Part shown: piece after piece, positions 52,650-64,000 of the stretch
How the letters are laid out: the number at the start of each line of letters is the position of its first letter
Position numbering within the stretch: position 1 is the stretch's first letter
Assembly (NCBI GenBank): GCA_033725935.1
Contig: MU867065.1
Location: 682,001-746,000, forward strand
Reading direction: 5' to 3'
Length of the DNA: 64,000 bases
DNA from: Cladorrhinum sp. PSN259
Lineage: Eukaryota > Ascomycota > Sordariomycetes > Sordariales > Podosporaceae
Notes under the pieces: generated by a model
The model's database searches: none
What the model was told of the DNA's origin: nothing
The model's input: only the letters and a program-made list of their open reading frames with translations
Position numbers and translations under genes: made by a program

Positions 52650-52978
52650 GCCCCACCCTTCATACTGAAGGAAGCATCTCTTACTTCCCTGCCACTATTC
52701 ACATCCATTTCAAGCGATTTAAACTTTTCTTTTTGTCTTGTTTCCTTCTGGGCTATGTCAAAGCCTGTGGACATTGTCTGCGCTTTGCTCAAGATGTCAG
52801 CCGTAACCAGCTGGCCACCCCTTCCCCTCACACAAGGTCACGTCATCAACATCCAGCACCACTGGTGGCAACCCAACTAAAACAATAATAACATATCATG
52901 CACTGGAAGAATTCGAGCAATCTACATTTGAGTATTTTGAAAAGCATCGCGTTGAAAAGAGAATTGCCGTCTTCCAGG
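52650..52978. other. Region between tRNA-Arg and the Nudix-eIF2B gene
   Basis: About 330 bp, presumed promoter of the downstream gene. Its last 81 bp are open in frame with that gene from an ATG at 52898. Confidence 0.45.
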
Positions 52979-54572
52979 ATGTCGAGAACCCACGGAACGG
53001 ACGAGTGGAAAAAGCGCTCGGTAGTCTCATCCTTCATTTTCAAATTTGACGATTCAGGCCAGAACCAGCCAAAGGTTGCGCTGTTCAAACGTAGCGATAA
53101 GGTGTCGACCTACCAGTAAGTGATTCTGCCATCATCGAATCAGCCGAGAATTTACTCACCCTGGCCGCAGACACCACCTTGCCCCTATCTCTGGCTCCAT
53201 CGAACCAACTGATCCGTCTCCTCTAGCAACAGCCTGGAGGGAAATATGGGAAGAGACCACACTCAATTCTCAGTCTCTGACCCTTCTCAGGAAAGGAAAA
53301 AGTTACAGTTTCAGCGACCCCTCAGTCAAGAGAGAATGGACCATCTATCCCTTTCTTTTTCGCCTCAAAACCCCGGATGACGAACAGCACGTCAAGATCG
53401 ATTGGGAACATGAAGACTGGGGATGGCACGACCCAAATGAAGTCATTAAAGACGACTCTTACGCCGTCAAAGGTGTTCCTCGGCTAGCAGAAAGTCTCCG
53501 TCGTGTGTGGTTCGAGACAGACCTCGGTCCAGAGGCAGGCAAGATACTTTCGAAAGGGCTCAACACACTCGCCCATGACCACGAAAGTGGTGCCAGACAA
53601 CTAGCCGGAACTGCTCTACAAACCCTCCGTGACATCATCTCTGTCCTTCCTCAGTCGGAAGACTGGTGGAAGCTCGTCCGCACCGCAGCTTGGCACCTCT
53701 CCAAGAACGGTCGGGAAAGCATGGGCGCGGCCATCACCAGCGTCCTCCTCTCTGCACTATCACAAATCGAACCCGCCGCCACCACCCAACCATCTTCTCA
53801 CATCCAAACGGACAAAACCCTCTCCCAACTCGACACCCTCCTCTCATCCCGACAATCATCCATCTCCTCGCTAACAGCAACCTTCCAATCTTACCTCTCC
53901 ACCACCTTTTCTTCTTCCACTACCAATCCCATATCCCTCCTCACCCTCTCAGAATCATCAACAATCACGCACGTCCTCACGCACCCTTCGACCCCGCCCT
54001 TATCAATCTCGATCCTGGAATCCCGTCCCTTATTCGAGGGAATTTCTTTCGCATCCTCCCTGCTTTCTAAATCCAATCACAAAATCCAAATCCTCCCCGA
54101 CACTTCCCCTTCCTTATCTTGCCACCCCAGTCTGCAAATCCTCTTGATAGGGGCAGACCGCATTTCTCCAGAAGGAGCCGTCCTCAACAAGATGGGGTCC
54201 CTACCCGCCATCCTGACCGCCAGGTTCCTATGTCCAACAGTAAAGGTAATAGTCCTGGGAGAGACAGAAAAGATCGCTGTCCCTCCTCCGAGCAGTTCAG
54301 TATCGGAGTCGGAGGAAGCAGAAGAAAATGACCATAATCAAGTGAGCAGGGCGTGGAATGCTGCAAATAATTCCGAACGAGTAAGAGAGGGAGCGAAATT
54401 GATAAAAGAAAAAGAAAAAATTGTAACGGTCAGAAACGTCTTTTTCGAGTGGGTGCCTGCTTCTCTTGTGGACGTGTACGTCACAGAGAAGGGAGTCCGG
54501 ACCGTCGGGGACATTGCGAGGCACGCCGACAAGATGGCTCAAGAACAGGAACGATTGTTTGGGGACTTGTAA
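52979..54572 (+). CDS. Nudix-eIF2B-family fusion protein
   Basis: Exons 52979-53115 and 53171-54572 (55-nt intron, GTAAGT donor, CCGCAG acceptor) give 512 residues. The N-terminal third is a Nudix domain: VVSSFIFKF, then GSIEPTDPSPLATAWREIWE, a Nudix box with one extra residue and Asp for the first Glu. The rest is an eIF2B alpha/beta/delta-like domain: LLIGADRISPEGAVLNKMGS carries the GAD..G...NK signature and is followed by a late FEWVPASLVDVYV. Besides eIF2B subunits, relatives include ribose-1,5-bisphosphate isomerase and methylthioribose-1-phosphate isomerase, so a nucleotide or sugar-phosphate enzyme is as likely as a translation role. An in-frame ATG at 52898 would add 27 residues. Confidence 0.85.
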
Positions 54573-55116
54573 TAAAAAGAGAAACAAACATGAAGAAGAG
54601 AGACTGAAAACTCAGCAGTGAATTAGGGACATTTCCAGTTTTTTTATTGGGGACGTTGTTGAAATTTCACTTTTATCTGTCTGATTGTCTGTTCTGAACC
54701 GTAAACAGTAACCACAAGAAAAAAAAAATCAAAACAATTCCTTCATCTCGTCGTGAACAAAGGGAGTTATATGTGTCATGATAGTCATCATCATCTTGCC
54801 CCCCGCTTTCGAATGAATCATTGAGCAAGAAGAAAAGCATTCCAAAAAGAAAACAAAATGAAGAAAGTCCAAAGAGTTCATCATGAGACCACATTAAACC
54901 TTCTATCTAATCAAAATCCAAGCAACGTAACGTAACGTAACGCTTTAAGGGGGTATCTAAGCAACCGTGCGAACCGAGCCAAAAGATGTATCATAACTCC
55001 AAAACTCCCGCCCAGCACAGGCTAGTGTGGTGTTCAAATCCATGAGCTACAGAGATGTCGTCTCACCACAAGTATAAAAAAAAAAGGTTAAAAGGAAAAG
55101 AAAAAGAAAAAGTTGC
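54573..55116. other. Region between convergent genes
   Basis: About 540 bp, A/T-rich, with a CGTAA repeat (54926-54941) and A/G runs near 55073-55115. No gene is seen. Confidence 0.5.
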
Positions 55117-57509
55117 TCAGCTAAGAGGGCGGCTGTAGAGCAAGTGATGAGAATCTTCTTTCCATCTGTCCAACAACTTGGAAACTGTGTCGATCTTGAG
55201 CGACGAGTTATCGTAGATCGAGTTCGCCGTCGGCCGAGCAAACAATGGCTTGAACGGGTTGCTAAAAGTGTGCTCCGGCAACTTGCGCCTGAGAAATACT
55301 CTCAGATATTCCTCCGAACTCTCCCAAAGCGCCTGTTTGACGCCCATCGAGTGGACCGTCGAATGCAGAGCTCCGGCAAGCTGACGGAAGCCGCCCAAAA
55401 CATCCCTACAGTCCTCAGCGAACGGGCTGCCCATGCCGGCCTCGTGCGCAAACAAGTCATAAGCCCAGTCGATTTCACTCGTCAACGAAACCCGGAAATT
55501 CCTCGAGACGATCTGGTGCATGATGAGAATCAAGGCCGCATTGAAGATGTGATGAAGATCGGGAATTAGGAGCTTCCCGTTCGGCGATCTCTCCCTGATC
55601 AGCCATCCCAATCTCAAATTGCGTTGAGCTGCGGTAGTGCAGGCGAGAATAGCAGGCGCTTGGGGATCGTCATTGAGCTCATAGAGCTTGTCGAGGTCTA
55701 CGATGCTAGCAATGGCCTTCTGAACAGCCGACAGATATGCCGGGCGAACCGAGATGATCAGCAACTGGTTATGGCTCATATGAAGGGATAAGCATCCCCG
55801 GTCGTGGGTGAAGATCTCCAAAGCGCGCTTGTGATTTTGTGCAAGCTCTTCCTTGTGAATATCCAAGGGGAAGAGGTGGCTCTGTGAAAGGGTGATCGCG
55901 TCCAAGGGGTCAGCCGGCAAGGTCAAAGACTCGGGCAAACCGTCCAACCAGTGCTGAAGATTGTGCAGGTCGTGCATGATCCGGGCCTCGGCCGACATCT
56001 GCGTAGAAAGCTGGTTGTGAATTAGTGAGAAATAATTGTCGTAAACAATCAGGTGTGATATCTGAGAAAGCCGGACATGAGCCAGCAACGCCTCATGGGA
56101 AGGAAGACCCTCGCAGTGCTGGGGCAAAGCCGTCGAGACATCTTGCTCAGGAATCTTGACCGGGCGGCCAAGAATGCAAGCCAACCATCGATCAATGATG
56201 TAGAGGGTCCAGAATGTTCGCACATCAGCCTCATCGGTACAAAAGCCACTGTGCATACCGTGAGCCATGGCTGTCTGCATCGCCAGCCCAATCACGGTTG
56301 ATGCTTGGTCTCGTCTGTTATTCTCAACCAGATAAAGAGCCATTAGGGCCAGAGTAGGGAGATCATCCTTTGTATACGACCTCCCGTCCAGAGGACCACC
56401 AATCAGAGCTTTAGCCGTAGAATAGTGCTGTTCTCCCAACTTTCCCCTGCCTTCGACCCTGGATTCTGGACCTGTTGCCTCCAGTAGGCTCGCAAAAGCC
56501 AATAATGCATGACCGAAAGCTAACTTGGGCCGATGATGAATGACGGGTGGAAGCATGCCCGGGCGCTTTTTTCCTTCTTCTGACATGCCGGCGATGAGTG
56601 ACGCCCTGGGGAAGTTCCAGAACATGATCCCGCCAGTCTTGTACTCGCCGTTGCCATCGGATAAAAACTTGCGGAGCAACTCGAACGATCTACTAATCTC
56701 TGATGTCGATGGTACTTGGTAAGGTGCAGCGTCCGACAGTTGGAGGGCCCGCGAGTCGTACGTCTGATAGCGCCCAACAGATGACAGAAATGCCTCACCA
56801 TACCATCTCCCTCTGTCGGCTTGACGAATTCCAATCACTTGGGATAAGGGCCCCGCAACGGCCATGACTTCTTTCACACCGTCAAGAAAGCATGCACCGG
56901 AAGAGCGTCCAAAAAGTCGTGTAGTACCAGCCGAGTCGATAAGCATCCGTGCATCAGCAAGTCCCAGCTCAGCCACCGCTCGATCCACCTTTGCTTGAGA
57001 AGATGCCTCGTCCCATGCGAGGACCCGAGGTTCATAGGCCCGTTCCCAATCATCCATCTGGAGGTACAGGAGCTCGGGATCATGGCCATCGGCGTTTGGT
57101 TCAGCAGAGATTTTTGGGTTAGGTCCAACGCCAGCAAGATAGGAAAGCTTGGCTGTCCTAAACATGAGATAGTCGTAAAAGGAACAAGAGACTTGGCGTT
57201 TGGCGTCGGCCCTGGGATATTCACAATCACGACCGTTCGTGACACACTGTTCACAGGGCTGGCATCCGGTGCACTTGACGCGTCGAACATTGCATTCGTG
57301 GCAACTTTTTACTGGTCAGATGATGGAGAAGCAGAGATTGAAGGAGACAGAACGTACGCCATGGCGACACGCTTTCGTTTGTCGGCGGGCACCTTATTCT
57401 TGCGTGGATGGACGGGCAGGCGGTCTTCCTCGGATGCAGGCGGCCGTGGAATGTAGGGTCCACGCCGGGCATCCACAGGCGTCTGTGGGGACTTTGGAGC
57501 CCGCGGCAT
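55117..57509 (-). CDS. Zn2Cys6 transcription factor with fungal_trans domain
   Basis: Exons 57509-57358 and 57304-55117 give 779 residues. The join completes the DNA-binding part: KRKRVAMACHECNVRRVKC, then GCQPCEQCVTNGRDCEYPRA, that is C-x2-C-x6-C-x5-C-x2-C-x6-C with an extra Cys in the loop. The middle has the fungal_trans pattern: ALLAFASLLEATG, LPTLALMALYLVENNRRDQA, IGLAMQTAMAHGMH, and DVRTFWTLYIIDRWLACILG (the RxxWxxY..D...S/C block). Such proteins sit in the nucleus and bind CGG-type sites, often controlling nearby pathway genes; here an MFS transporter and a P450 follow on the same strand. The first 30 residues are Pro-rich. The start is the first ATG of a long Pro-rich open frame. Confidence 0.9.
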
Positions 57510-58057
57510 CGCGGCTGTCAGTGGTGGCGGCGGTGGAAGAAGGAGTTGGTGGTAATGATAGCCAGTGCTGGTCTCGTTGTGTGGTTGCGGAGCAGGAGTA
57601 GGAGGAGGTGGCAGATGAAGAGGAGGAGAGAAGACCAGTCGTGGCGATGTGGGACGACGGAATGGAAAATAAAGGGGAAATTGGTTCGAGCTGGACTTGG
57701 TTTCGGTGTGTGTACCCGTTCGTGGAGGAACCAGGGAAAAACAACGGGGACTTTGACGGGTACGGTACGAGACTACGCTGCGTCTAGTGGAGGGGTGGAG
57801 GAAAATGATGGGCGGATGGGGGGAGATGGGGGGTGGGATGGAAGGAAGCGACGGAAGGAAGGGAGGAGTCGGGGCGACCGGGTGGGGGATTGATCAATCG
57901 GGGAGCAGCCACTGGACCGCCGCCGGCCGCCCACCGCTTATTCCTCGTTTCTTATTTGTCGCTTCTCTCATCATTTTTTGTGACAATCCCTGCCTTGCGC
58001 GCCGTCGCGGTTGCCAAGAGAGAGATAACGACAGTTGTTCTGGACGTGTACACAGTA

Positions 58058-58406
58058 TGCCAGACAGGTCCGATGTTCTAACCACATTTGGAGAGCCCCT
58101 GTCCCCTGCAAAACCAACAACTGTTAGTGCAACCAGATCAAAACTGCTCCAAAACTCCCATCTGCAACAGCGTCATTCAACCCGAAAAAATTGAAAAATA
58201 ATAAACATACAAACCACTGCCCCTAACCAGCTAACACCCAATCCCTAACCGCTAACCCTAAGCCCTAACCCGTATCTTTTAGGCACAATTTGGGAGTTTG
58301 GAAGTCTTTGGTTGTGGTTGTCGGTACATGTATTAACAGACTTGGCGCGGTGCAGGGACAGGGCTTTCCAAATGTGGTTAGAAAATCCCTTCGGACCTGT
58401 CTGGCA
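58058..58406. mobile_element. Inverted-repeat element around a telomere-like tract
   Basis: 58058-58110 (53 nt) and 58351-58406 (56 nt) are inverted copies with small gaps: TGCCAGACAGGTCCGA and TAACCACATTTGGAGAG on the left correspond in reverse to CTTTCCAAATGTGGTTA and TCGGACCTGTCTGGCA on the right. The 240-bp interior holds a run of CCCTAA-type units. No coding frame is seen. Another partial copy (CACATTTGGAGAG) is at about 58442. Confidence 0.65.
58221..58271. repeat. Degenerate interstitial telomere-like repeat
   Basis: Contains CCCTAACC, CCCTAACCG, AACCCTAAG and CCCTAACCC in 51 bp. The fungal telomere unit is TTAGGG, whose complement is CCCTAA. Units are imperfect, as in old internal tracts. 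Confidence 0.7.
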
Positions 58407-58745
58407 CTCAACGTTCTGGACAGGCAGGAACCAAAGAGACGACACATTTGGAGAGTGGGGGTGCCCAGGGGGTTCACCCCACTGTTAGGGAACAAGGTTT
58501 GCGACCCGCCAGTTCCAGGGCAAACCCGCTAACTTTGCGATATGAATTTTTTCATCCCCACTCGCACACCGGGGCAGAGGGGTTCTGCACCCGGGGAAAC
58601 CACACGCCAACTTGACCGGTGACGAGTTTTACAGGCGCGGAAGCGCTCCGCGGGAACACCAGTCAATTTTCAAATTGTCTGATTGTGACCCTCCCAGGTG
58701 CACACATTCCATCACTTGATCATCATCCATCATCCACCATCGGAC

Positions 58746-60543
58746 TCACAACCCATATACGAACACCCGCGTGCGGTCAGAGTATCGGCACCCGGATGTG
58801 TCTTGGACCGTCTCTGCCGCTCGCTCCCCCTCCTCTATCTCCTGCTCCTCGTCTTGCCCTTCTTCTTCCCCCTCCTCACCCGCCTCCCACTCCCCCTTAT
58901 TGGCCGCCTGCAGCACGCACCGGTACCCCACGTATCCCGGGAGGGCGATACCCAGAAACGCCAACGTCACAAAGAGCGGCAGTTTGTACTCTGGTGCATA
59001 CTCGGTCCTGTACAACTGCGATCCGGCGACGCCGGCCAGATTTCCCCATCCATTGATGCCGATCACCAACGCCCGCTTACCCCCCGCCGGAGTGTTGTTG
59101 CTCAGCCAGGCTGCCGTCAGCGGAGGTGGCGCATAGCTGCCAAAGATAAAGACGCATAGAGCTGCATATTTGGCCGCATCTGACCGCGAGATGATCAGAG
59201 CAACCAGTCCAACCAGCGCCACGAGCAGTGCCCCTACAATGTGATAGCACCGCTCTTTCTGTCGATCAGAACTCCAAGCGAACATGTAGACGCCAAAGGC
59301 ACCGCATACAGCCGGTGGAACCGACATCTGGCGGGTAATGGGTCAGTTTATACGCCGGTAAATGCAGGTCTGCACTCACCAAATTGGCCTCTACCGATGT
59401 ATATCCCATGCCTTCAACCACGAGCGGCAGAAACACGGAAAATGCCGTAGCAGGTACACTGGCGCAAATGTTGCACACCAAGACGAACCAGAGCTTCCAG
59501 TCTCGGCACGTTTCTATTACATCTGTCTTCCAATTCGATGCCACTTCTGTTTCAGGTTGAATTCTCTCCTTGATCAACTTCTGCTCATCTTGACACAAAA
59601 ACCATGCATTTTGAGGTCCTACAGGAAGCCACACCCATGCAACCACGGCAAGGATGCACGTAAGAACCCCCTCGATCAGAAACAGAAGCTGCCACGGTTT
59701 GAGACTGGGGTGAGATATTTGAAATATTCCATACGCTTGCTCGGGTCAGCGATGGTACTTTGTATTGATGGCCGGGGTACTTACACAGAACACCGGAAAA
59801 TGCACTGGCTATGGCATATTGACCAAAGAAGAGTGCAATCCTCCTTCCCAGATCAAAGCGGGAGTAGAAGTATCCAAGGTACACGATCGAGGTTGGATAG
59901 AAGCCGGCTTCAAAAACTCCAATCAGGAGTCGTGTAGTTATCAGCCCGCCTGCATCGTGTCAGTTTTGGTTTTCAATTTTTGTTGTCGTAGATCATACCT
60001 CGCCCATGGATATTGATTTGAAAAGCTGTCACAAGCCCCCAGCACATCTATCACTCGCATGAGAACCGTGTTCCGGATCGTCTCGGAATATGGGAAATCT
60101 TACCATCATTATGGGCAGCCATCGATGCGGTCCTAGCCATCGGCCTACCGTGGCAGAGATGGGCTGAAAAAAAACAAAGGTGATGAAGAACAGTGATACG
60201 GCATAGTTGAGGTCTTCCGGCGAGGCGCCAATGTCATGGGTGAAACCTGCACACAGAACTTTTAGCATACAAGGCTGTGTTTGCCCTTTCGGTCGGTTAC
60301 GTTACCCTGAGTCTGGGCATTTCCAATGTTTCCCCTGTCAAGCCCGTTGAAGAGATACAAAAGCGACAGCAGGGGTAACAGATAGATATCCAACTTTCTG
60401 TTGATTCGTTCAGCCTCCTTCTGTTTCTTGGACACTGTTTCTAGCTCGAGTTCCTCTTGTTCGTTTTGGGGTAACATTGCGGAAGTCGATGCTTGGCTGT
60501 CGAATGAGACACGAAGTGATATATCGCAGTCATTTTGGTGCAT
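58746..60543 (-). CDS. Major facilitator transporter of the allantoate/nicotinate permease type
   Basis: Six exons: 60543-60306, 60246-60104, 60047-59999, 59949-59785, 59735-59380 and 59327-58746; all frames join and give 510 residues. Landmarks of the anion:cation symporter family (Dal5/Tna1-like) are present: LPLLSLLYLFNGLDRGNIGN, GFTHDIGASPEDLNYAVSLF, RWLPIMMMCWGLVTAFQ, TRLLIGVFEAGFYPT and YFYSRFDLGRRIALFFGQYA. Such proteins take up small organic anions such as allantoate, nicotinate or pantothenate across the plasma membrane; the substrate here is unknown. The C-terminus is acidic (EAGEEGEEEGQDEEQEIEEG). It lies between the Zn2Cys6 regulator and the P450 gene, all on the minus strand. Confidence 0.9.
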
Positions 60544-62711
60544 TGCTACGGTATACAATGAGTTGGCTGTCTAGTAACAAGAGAATATTCTGGTAAGCCT
60601 GAACTTTCACTTCTGAATTTGTTGATACACGACATTACAAACTTGAAGAGTAGTATTATTTTGATAAACTTTTCTTCACTGTCTCTTTTTATCAGATTAA
60701 TCTATCTAAGGGTATCCCACCCGTCTCTCTTTTTTTCTTGTTCTTTTTTGTTCAAATGAGCCCGAGAGTGTGTGCCAGTGACGTGACCAAAGGCTCGCGT
60801 GAACCTTTAGTCGTCCTTCGCTTTTCTTTCCGCCCATCTGATGTGCCCTCCGGAGGGGTTGATTGGTGCCGTGCCGCTTGGGTGAAATCGACTTTGCCAC
60901 TGCCCTGCACTCTACGCCCGAGCCTTTGCACTTATCAAGGACGGTGTGAAAGGGGAAGGTTTGGCAAACACCAAAAGAGAGAGAAGCCTTTTGAGTGGGA
61001 ACCTCAAAGGGCTGAGGCTGGACGTTGTCGAGATAAAGTGGAAGCCACAGTTCCTAAATCAACGAGGTCGTTTGAGTCCCCTTATTGATGAGATATTTCG
61101 TGTATAACGCTCTTGGGCTGCATGAACGGGGATTGGAGGATTTTGGGGATATCCGTCCCGTCGCGGCAGACCAGACCTCTCTTTTTCCGAGTTTCCCTCC
61201 TTTCAGATGACCAGACAAATTTCTTCTTCTGGATGTGCCCCGCCGCCCCACCCCCACACATTCTCGGGCCAAAAAAACCCCTCGTCTTACCCAAAAGAAT
61301 CCCTGATAGCGGTGTGTACTGCCGAGTTTCCCTGCGGAGGTTACCCAACAACAAACCCCCGGGGAAGAGCGCGATGTGACCGGATGGTGAAATGGCACTA
61401 AACCTGACCTGGACCTTAATTCCCCTCGTCCCTCCCCCTGGTCCTTTTTCGAACAAGCTGTAATCGCGGTAAAAGCGGCTGGTACCGACACAATGCTTGG
61501 ATTGTTCTCATCAGCAACAATGGAACCGTTTTCTTTCTTTCGATACTGCATTCTGCTTCAAACTTTTTGTCCAGTCCAATTCATTTAACGGATACGTGTG
61601 CACGGTCGACGGTTCAGCCGGGGAGAATTTCCCTCTCTTCCCCCCATTCTTGTGTTACTGTGTTGGATGCAAGCAGTATCATCAAGTATTATGAGATGTT
61701 AAAGGGGGGGGGGGGGAGATAAAAGAAAGGGTGTGACAATCAGGAAATTCCGAGAGCAACACAACCGCAATTATTAGTCTCGGGAGTTGCGTTTGGCTAC
61801 TCTGCGTGGGGGAGCAGGACGCCCCCAAAAAACAAGTTGGCTTGCATGTCGAGGCACGGGACAAGAACGCCTATTGGAGTAACCTTGACACCGGTCAGCT
61901 TGGGTCAGCAGGTGTTTGCAGGGTGGTGTGGTGTGTGACTGCGACGCTAGCGATAGGAAAAGCAGCTCACTCACAGACACACCACACATCGTAATGCAAA
62001 GCCATCAAAATTTGTGACAGGTCGGTCCTGCCGTGCATGAGTGTGAATGGAATGCAGGACTTTTTGTCTGTGATTGTGTGTAAATGTACCCTCCCCAAAA
62101 CCGGGACATCACACACCGACATTCGAGGAGGGTTCAGGTTCTGGACCGCTCCTTGGCCATTGACTCATCGTCCCATCCAATCCATCCCTTCTTCTGCCTG
62201 ATTACAAACCTAATTGTCAGGACCAGGCCAGCCACTCGGGAAAAAAATCTGTTGGTACCCGACCCTCCATTCGGTCGATGGCATTATCTCTTGCCGATCT
62301 GGCTCGGCGGGATTGGAGTGTTATCTTGGCAACTTTTTTTTGGGGTGAGGGGAAAAATTCCTTGGCTGGATACACTGTATTCTTACAGGTTTGGCTTTTG
62401 TTTGACACAGGGCTCGGGATGTTATCAGGACAAAGTTCTTGGTAGTCATTTACTACACACTTGGAAAAGGCAACTGCAAAGCATGATGATGATGCCCATG
62501 ACTGAAATGAAAGTTTGTTCCCGAAAAGGTGTATCTTTATATTTTTGACGGATTGCATCTCTCCGTTCGATGAGGGTACGGCACCCGAGAGGAAAAGTAC
62601 AAAAACTGGGTTGATCCTGAACAGAACCAAAAAAATTAAATTTTGACAAGCCAAAGTTCATCTATTCTTCACTTGCAAGACATCATCATGTATTCTCCTC
62701 CTTCAATTTTT
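60544..62711. other. Long intergenic region
   Basis: About 2.2 kb upstream of the transporter. No supported gene: frames at 60738-61088 and 61054-61551 overlap and have no coding pattern. A G13 run lies at 61704-61716. Confidence 0.5.
61704..61716. repeat. G13 homopolymer
   Basis: Thirteen consecutive G. Long homopolymers are prone to sequencing error, so its length is uncertain. Confidence 0.9.
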
Positions 62712-64000
62712 TCACCTCTTTGCAAAAACCAAATTCAGCGGTCCAGCTTTCAAGACCAAATTATCCCTCGCCTTCTGATGAATATCCCTTCCGTCCTCCC
62801 CGGGCGCGTACTCAAACCGGTAAAACATGACGGTGTAAGCAATCACGAGCCGCATAGCATTGATGGCCAACCTCTTCCCGACGCAGTTATTGGGTCCCGT
62901 CAGGAATGGAAAAAATGCCTTTGGGTCGAGTACCAGTTCGGGTTTTGTTGACCATCGTTCTTTTGCAGTTGTTAGTATTCGTGGCACTTGAAGCTGGGGT
63001 TCACATTCAATAGTATGCATGGAGTGAGAAAAAAAAAAGAAAAAAAAGAAGAAAAAAAGGAACCTTACCAGGAATGAATTCCTCCGCTCTCACGAATGCC
63101 ATCTCGCTTCTCATCATTATGTACCCGGGCACCCTGACTGATACGCCTCCGGGGATGTAAGTCCCGTTTACTACGATGCCTTCGGGCGGGGTGAGCCGGG
63201 CTGCGTTGTTGGCTACGGGGTTGTCCAGCCGCAAGGATTCGTTAATGATTCCGTCCAGGAGCGGAACGGTGGAAAGGTCTGCTGAGGTGAATTCTCCGGG
63301 GATTGTGCGACCGTACAGGGGTTTGATGAGTTCGAGAAGGGTGGTCTGGTAGGATGGGTTGGCGGAGAGGTGGTAGAAGAAATGGGAGAGGACGAGGCCG
63401 ATTGTGTCACTTGCCAGTGGTGAGGTGTTAGTGAACAGTTCAAACCTGAGGTTTGGTGGGTAGGGGGAAGGGGCATACGTTGCTGCTAATAAAATCAAGG
63501 CTGAATCAAGGTAGATGAGGTGCTTGTTGAAGAATGCCGTTGGTTTCTCTGAGCGTAGGTCTTCGATGAAGTGGCCGACTATGTCGTTTGTGTGGTTCTT
63601 CTCGTCCTGGACTTGGGTGTCAGTCTCGTCTCACTATCGAGAAAGCAGGTGCTTTTGATTATCTCACATTCAATCTTCTATCCGCCATTTCCTGAGCCAA
63701 CCGATCAAATTCAGCAGCTTCCCCTTCCACTCCGAACCCCTTGAGAATCGCAAGCGGCCATATCAGCTCACCCAGATTTCCCATAGGACCAAACATCTGC
63801 TGTAACAAATCCAGCATGTGGTTGTGTTTGCCCTCCTGCAGAGTGCCAAACTCGTGGCTGAATCCAACCTTGCCCATGTGATCAAACGTTAAAAGATTGG
63901 AATAGAGGGTAGTGTTGATGGGCGTCCCGTTCAGAGATGCCAGTTTGTCAAGCCAGGTATGGCACACCTCCCTCGTCTTGTCTTCGTAGATTGCCAGTTG
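62712..64000 (-). CDS. Cytochrome P450, 3' part (runs off the right edge)
   Basis: Exons a 64000-63668 (open at the edge), b 63606-63479, c 63409-63069 and d 62959-62712 join in frame, with good donors and acceptors (a TACTAAC branch before exon d). P450 motifs in order: helix I in LLAATDTIGLVLSHFFYHLS (A-x-x-D-T), the ExxR motif in IINESLRLDNPVAN, EEFIPERWSTKPELV, and the haem-binding loop FFPFLTGPNNCVGKRLA (F-x3-G-x3-C-x-G) with the Cys ligand. The enzyme would oxidise a small organic substrate using a reductase, at the ER membrane; the N-terminal anchor is outside the window. The family cannot be named. It shares strand with the MFS transporter and the Zn2Cys6 gene. Confidence 0.9.

Larger units (their letters stand above)
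57510..58745. other. Regulator promoter region with a repeat element
   Basis: About 1.2 kb. The part next to the regulator gene is CT/GA-rich and open in frame upstream without an ATG, so a longer 5' exon is possible. The element at 58058-58406 lies inside. No other gene is seen. Confidence 0.5.

Noticed and set aside
60738..61551. Frames of 116-165 residues on both strands
   Set aside because: They overlap each other, lack any motif and have no coding bias.

Overview
This is a nuclear segment of a filamentous ascomycete (Pezizomycotina, probably a Sordariomycete). The signs are short GT-AG introns of about 46-114 nt with CTGAC or TACTAAC branch sites, a Zn2Cys6 regulator, an HET-like membrane protein, CorA-like and patatin-like proteins typical of these fungi, one intron-free nuclear tRNA-Arg(ACG), and TTAGGG-type telomere-like tracts. 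I support 28 protein-coding genes (two cut by the window ends and one doubtful short frame), two decayed genes, one tRNA, one tRNA half and several repeat structures. Exon joins were worked out by hand from splice consensus and reading frame; no RNA evidence was available.

Layout. 1-9.1 kb: the start of a gene that runs off the left edge, two tandem small cysteine-rich genes, an F-box-like protein, a DUF1264 (oil-body-associated) protein and a modin-like membrane protein. 10.7-19.7 kb: a charged one-helix membrane protein, a decayed paralogue of the F-box-like gene, an HpcH/HpaI aldolase and a patatin-like lipase. 21-31 kb: a small orphan gene, a repeat-rich stretch with a telomere-like tract and hairpins, a DUF4188 protein, the 5' half of a tRNA-Tyr, a sugar transporter and a DUF1993 protein. 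31-38 kb: a large membrane protein, a GPI-type cysteine-rich surface protein, a LITAF-like protein, a small disordered protein and a secreted protein. 38-46 kb: transposon-like debris, relics of a bacterial-type elongation factor G, a CorA-like transporter and an HET-like membrane protein. 46-55 kb: a PAN-like membrane protein, a metallo-beta-lactamase hydrolase, a repeat element with inverted ends, a secreted beta-propeller lectin-like protein, tRNA-Arg and a Nudix-eIF2B fusion. 55-64 kb: Zn2Cys6 regulator, major-facilitator transporter and cytochrome P450, all on the minus strand; this may be the edge of a metabolic gene cluster that continues to the right.

Most genes are individually spaced with their own flanks, as is normal for fungi, so functional grouping is weak except for the 55-64 kb trio. 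The points most worth a second look are the EF-G relics, the intact/decayed F-box-like pair, the tandem cysteine-rich pair, the perfect 27-bp hairpin near 15.6 kb, two elements with inverted ends (48.9-49.5 kb and 58.06-58.41 kb, the latter around a telomere-like tract), and an apparent excess of the palindrome TACATGTA in non-coding DNA.
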